NCBI GenBank assembly: GCA_013298375.1
Contig: JAAFHM010000236.1
Location: 1 to 7,318 of the forward strand
Length of the DNA: 7,318 nucleotides
Origin: Ignavibacteria bacterium
GTDB lineage: Bacteria > Bacteroidota > Ignavibacteria > Kapaibacteriales > UBA4661
Reading direction: 5' to 3'
The number at the start of each line of letters is the position of its first letter. The first letter of the stretch is position 1. The translations under genes were made by a program, and so were the position numbers. Shown one piece after another: positions 5,650-7,318 of the stretch. A model generated the notes under the pieces. The model was not told the origin of the DNA. It did not search any database and worked only from the letters and a program-made list of their open reading frames with translations.

Positions 5650-6636
5650 ATGCATCGTTGGAAAAGTACCCTGTGGATGCTGATAACTGGCTTTGTGGCA
5701 ATTTTTCTCTTGATTCCCTCTCTACCGCTTCAAGCGGCACTCAAACTCAAGAAAAAAGCCGTGAAGTATGTGAAATACAAAGCCAAGCATAAATACAAAA
5801 AATATAAACGTCATCGCGCTGCGTGTAATACAACGCAAGGGAAAACGCAAGCGTTGGCTTTTCTCCAATCAAGCAAAGAGATTGCAGCATTGGCGGGCGT
5901 AGAATACCGCCCCGACCCAAATCTGCAACGCTATATGGACGACGACGGCGAGGAACTCGTTGATGAATTAGATTTTAACGGTCTTCCCTCTTCAGAAGAC
6001 GAGGAATTAGAAGACGATATGTCGGAAAATTTCTCTGCCGATGTTAATTCTTTCCAAAAACTGTGGATGTCGTATATGCGTAATGTTGACCCCGCTTCAG
6101 CAAACACGCAAGGTGAGATGATTACTCAATCCGGTTTGAAAAAGCGCGAGTTAATGGCGGCTGTTATGGACTGGATTGGAACGCCGTACTATTATGGCGG
6201 CACTCAACGCAGTGGTATTGACTGCTCTGCCTTTACTGGTGCTGTACACCGCATGATTGCAGGCATTGTGCTTCCTCGTACCGCCGCAAGTCAATCATCG
6301 GTTGGCGAGCAAGTCCGCGAAGGCGATAAACTGGAGTTCGGCGACTTGATTTTCTTCAATACTCGCCGCGCGGTCTATGTTTCCCATGTTGGGATGTATC
6401 TTGGTGACAATCTTTTTGCCCATGCAAGCTCCCGGTACGGTGTTACTGTTTCATCACTTACGGCTGATTATTACAAGAAGCGTTTTATTGGTGCCCGTCG
6501 TTTGCGTCCGGCAGATTTAGATAATCTTACCCCGCAACGACTTGGCAGTATCCCAAGCAATATCACGCCCAATGGCGCTATTTTACATATCGGCACCAAC
6601 TCAAAACTTCGTTCCGCACTTGCCGCGCAAGACTGA
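5650..6636 (+). CDS. Secreted NlpC/P60-family (C40) cell-wall peptidase
   Basis: NlpC/P60 enzymes are cysteine peptidases that cut peptidoglycan stem peptides, typically gamma-D-Glu to diaminopimelate bonds, in the periplasm. The 328-aa product begins with a Sec signal (about 1-29, cleavage near LQA-A). A very basic Lys/Tyr/His segment follows (31-56, for example KYVKYKAKHKYKKYKRHR), then an acidic stretch (97-125, rich in D/E). The catalytic domain spans about 165-287. Its triad is Cys192 (GIDCSAF), His246 (YVSHVGMYLG) and His258 (LFAHAS), preceded by the typical GTPYYYGGTQ. The C-terminal 40 residues are a tail with no known domain. The basic segment may bind teichoic-like polymers, DNA or the anionic envelope; this is inference. 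A strong ribosome site precedes the gene and a strong terminator follows it, so it is probably a single-gene unit. Confidence 0.93.
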   Translation: MHRWKSTLWMLITGFVAIFLLIPSLPLQAALKLKKKAVKYVKYKAKHKYKKYKRHRAACNTTQGKTQALAFLQSSKEIAALAGVEYRPDPNLQRYMDDDGEELVDELDFNGLPSSEDEELEDDMSENFSADVNSFQKLWMSYMRNVDPASANTQGEMITQSGLKKRELMAAVMDWIGTPYYYGGTQRSGIDCSAFTGAVHRMIAGIVLPRTAASQSSVGEQVREGDKLEFGDLIFFNTRRAVYVSHVGMYLGDNLFAHASSRYGVTVSSLTADYYKKRFIGARRLRPADLDNLTPQRLGSIPSNITPNGAILHIGTNSKLRSALAAQD

Positions 6637-6670
6637 TAGAGAGGTTTTGACTCTTGGTAAACTCTATTCG

Positions 6671-6740
6671 ACTCATCGCCCAAGCAGCATGATTACTTTT
6701 TTCAAGTGACACTGCTTCTTGGGCGATGAGTTTTTTATTT
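6671..6740 (+). terminator. Strong intrinsic terminator after the NlpC/P60 gene
   Basis: ACTCATCGCCCAAG (6671-6684) pairs perfectly over 14 bp with CTTGGGCGATGAGT (6718-6731). CAG 6685-6687 can extend the pairing with CTG 6712-6714 across a small bulge. Six T residues (6731-6736) and a further T-rich stretch follow. This is a textbook rho-independent terminator, and it isolates the NlpC/P60 gene from the CapA-like gene that starts 20 bases later. Confidence 0.93.
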
Positions 6741-6759
6741 TCTTAAATCTCCATCTACT

Positions 6760-7318
6760 ATGCTTTTACGTCATTGGATTGCTTCGATTATCGCTCTCAC
6801 AAGCCTCACCGCCTCAACTCTTACTGCTCAAATCCCTGCTACACAAGCATCGGTGCGAGTTCGTGTGGCAGTTGTGGGGGATTTTATGTGCCATGATTCT
6901 CAGATAAGTGCAGCATTACAAAGCGACGGAAGCTATGATTATACAACTTGTTACACGCATATTGCGCCGCTTATTGCGAAAGCAGATTTTGCTTTCGGCA
7001 ATCTCGAAACTGTTCTTGCCGGAAAAGCAAAGGAATACACGGGCTATCCTGCATTTAACTCGCCTGATTCCTACGCCACCGCCATTAAGCAAGCGGGCTT
7101 CGATGCGCTGACGACGGCGAATAATCACTCTTTTGACCGTCAGTATTTTGGCGTGAAACGAACATTGGAGGTGCTGGATAGCCTCGGCATACCCCACACC
7201 GGCACAACAGAATCTCAGCAAGAGCGCTCCAAACCTCTTGTTATTGCCGTGCAAGGCATTAAAATCGGCATTATTGCCTATTCGTATGGACTCAATAACG
7301 GTGCCGCACCACAAGCAT
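6760..7318 (+). CDS. CapA-family protein (poly-gamma-glutamate/capsule synthesis-type metallophosphoesterase fold), 5' part
   Basis: The frame opens at ATG 6760 and runs off the right edge after 186 codons, so the C-terminal half is missing. A Sec signal occupies about 1-23 (hydrophobic IASIIALTSLTASTLTAQ). The CapA domain then shows its usual landmarks: VAVVGDFMCHD (36-46), the conserved FGNLET (79-84), the TTANNHSFDRQYFGVKRTLEVL block (118-139), GIPHTG (143-148) and the strand KIGIIAYSYG (168-177). CapA proteins take part in poly-gamma-glutamate capsule synthesis in Bacillus, but many Gram-negative homologues are exported proteins of unknown substrate, and I see no capB or capC here. No Shine-Dalgarno site precedes the start. 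The gene must have its own promoter within or just after the terminator, because that terminator ends 20 bases upstream. Confidence 0.9.
   Translation, partial: MLLRHWIASIIALTSLTASTLTAQIPATQASVRVRVAVVGDFMCHDSQISAALQSDGSYDYTTCYTHIAPLIAKADFAFGNLETVLAGKAKEYTGYPAFNSPDSYATAIKQAGFDALTTANNHSFDRQYFGVKRTLEVLDSLGIPHTGTTESQQERSKPLVIAVQGIKIGIIAYSYGLNNGAAPQA

Noticed and set aside
6916..7314. Minus-strand 132-codon frame and the + strand frames at 6719-7111
   Set aside because: They are other-frame shadows of the CapA-family gene, which is open to the window edge and carries all the family landmarks.
1..7318. CRISPR array, tRNA or rRNA genes
   Set aside because: No regularly spaced repeats and no cloverleaf or rRNA-like segments were found on either strand by reading.

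Overview
The window is bacterial chromosomal DNA, densely coded apart from two gaps. The coding style suggests a Gram-negative, at least partly aerobic bacterium. Three products carry export signals, there is an O2-dependent homogentisate dioxygenase, and several genes lack a Shine-Dalgarno site behind A-rich or T-rich leaders, as is common in Bacteroidota/Chlorobiota-type genomes. That lineage guess is an inference from style, not from a marker gene.

Layout, left to right. (1) Bases 2-391 hold the C-terminal part of a class III nucleotidyl cyclase domain whose nucleotide-selecting and transition-state residues look replaced. (2) Bases 392-2526 hold an A+T-rich two-gene cassette with its own flanking non-coding DNA: an SMC/ABC-type AAA ATPase (384 aa) whose stop codon overlaps the start of a 204-aa protein with a PD-(D/E)xK-like nuclease signature. 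The pair looks like a mobile anti-phage or genome-defence module and is the most interesting part of the window. A 13-bp-stem hairpin closes it, with a near-copy of one arm just upstream. (3) Homogentisate 1,2-dioxygenase (hmgA) lies on the minus strand and converges on the cassette. (4) A secreted isoaspartyl peptidase/type III L-asparaginase (iaaA) is transcribed divergently from hmgA across about 140 bp. (5) A 515-bp gap contains several inverted repeats and perhaps a small minus-strand gene. (6) A secreted NlpC/P60 cell-wall peptidase with a Lys/Tyr-rich basic segment follows, ending in a strong intrinsic terminator. (7) The first 186 codons of an exported CapA-family protein run off the right edge.

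The chromosomal genes do not form one pathway. hmgA (tyrosine/phenylalanine breakdown) and iaaA (isoaspartyl peptide and asparagine breakdown) both serve amino-acid catabolism and share a divergent control region. The NlpC/P60 and CapA-like genes are envelope functions separated by a terminator. The ATPase/nuclease pair differs from all of them in composition (15 of 60 bases are G/C at 1081-1140, against 37 of 60 at 4201-4260 in iaaA) and was probably acquired separately.
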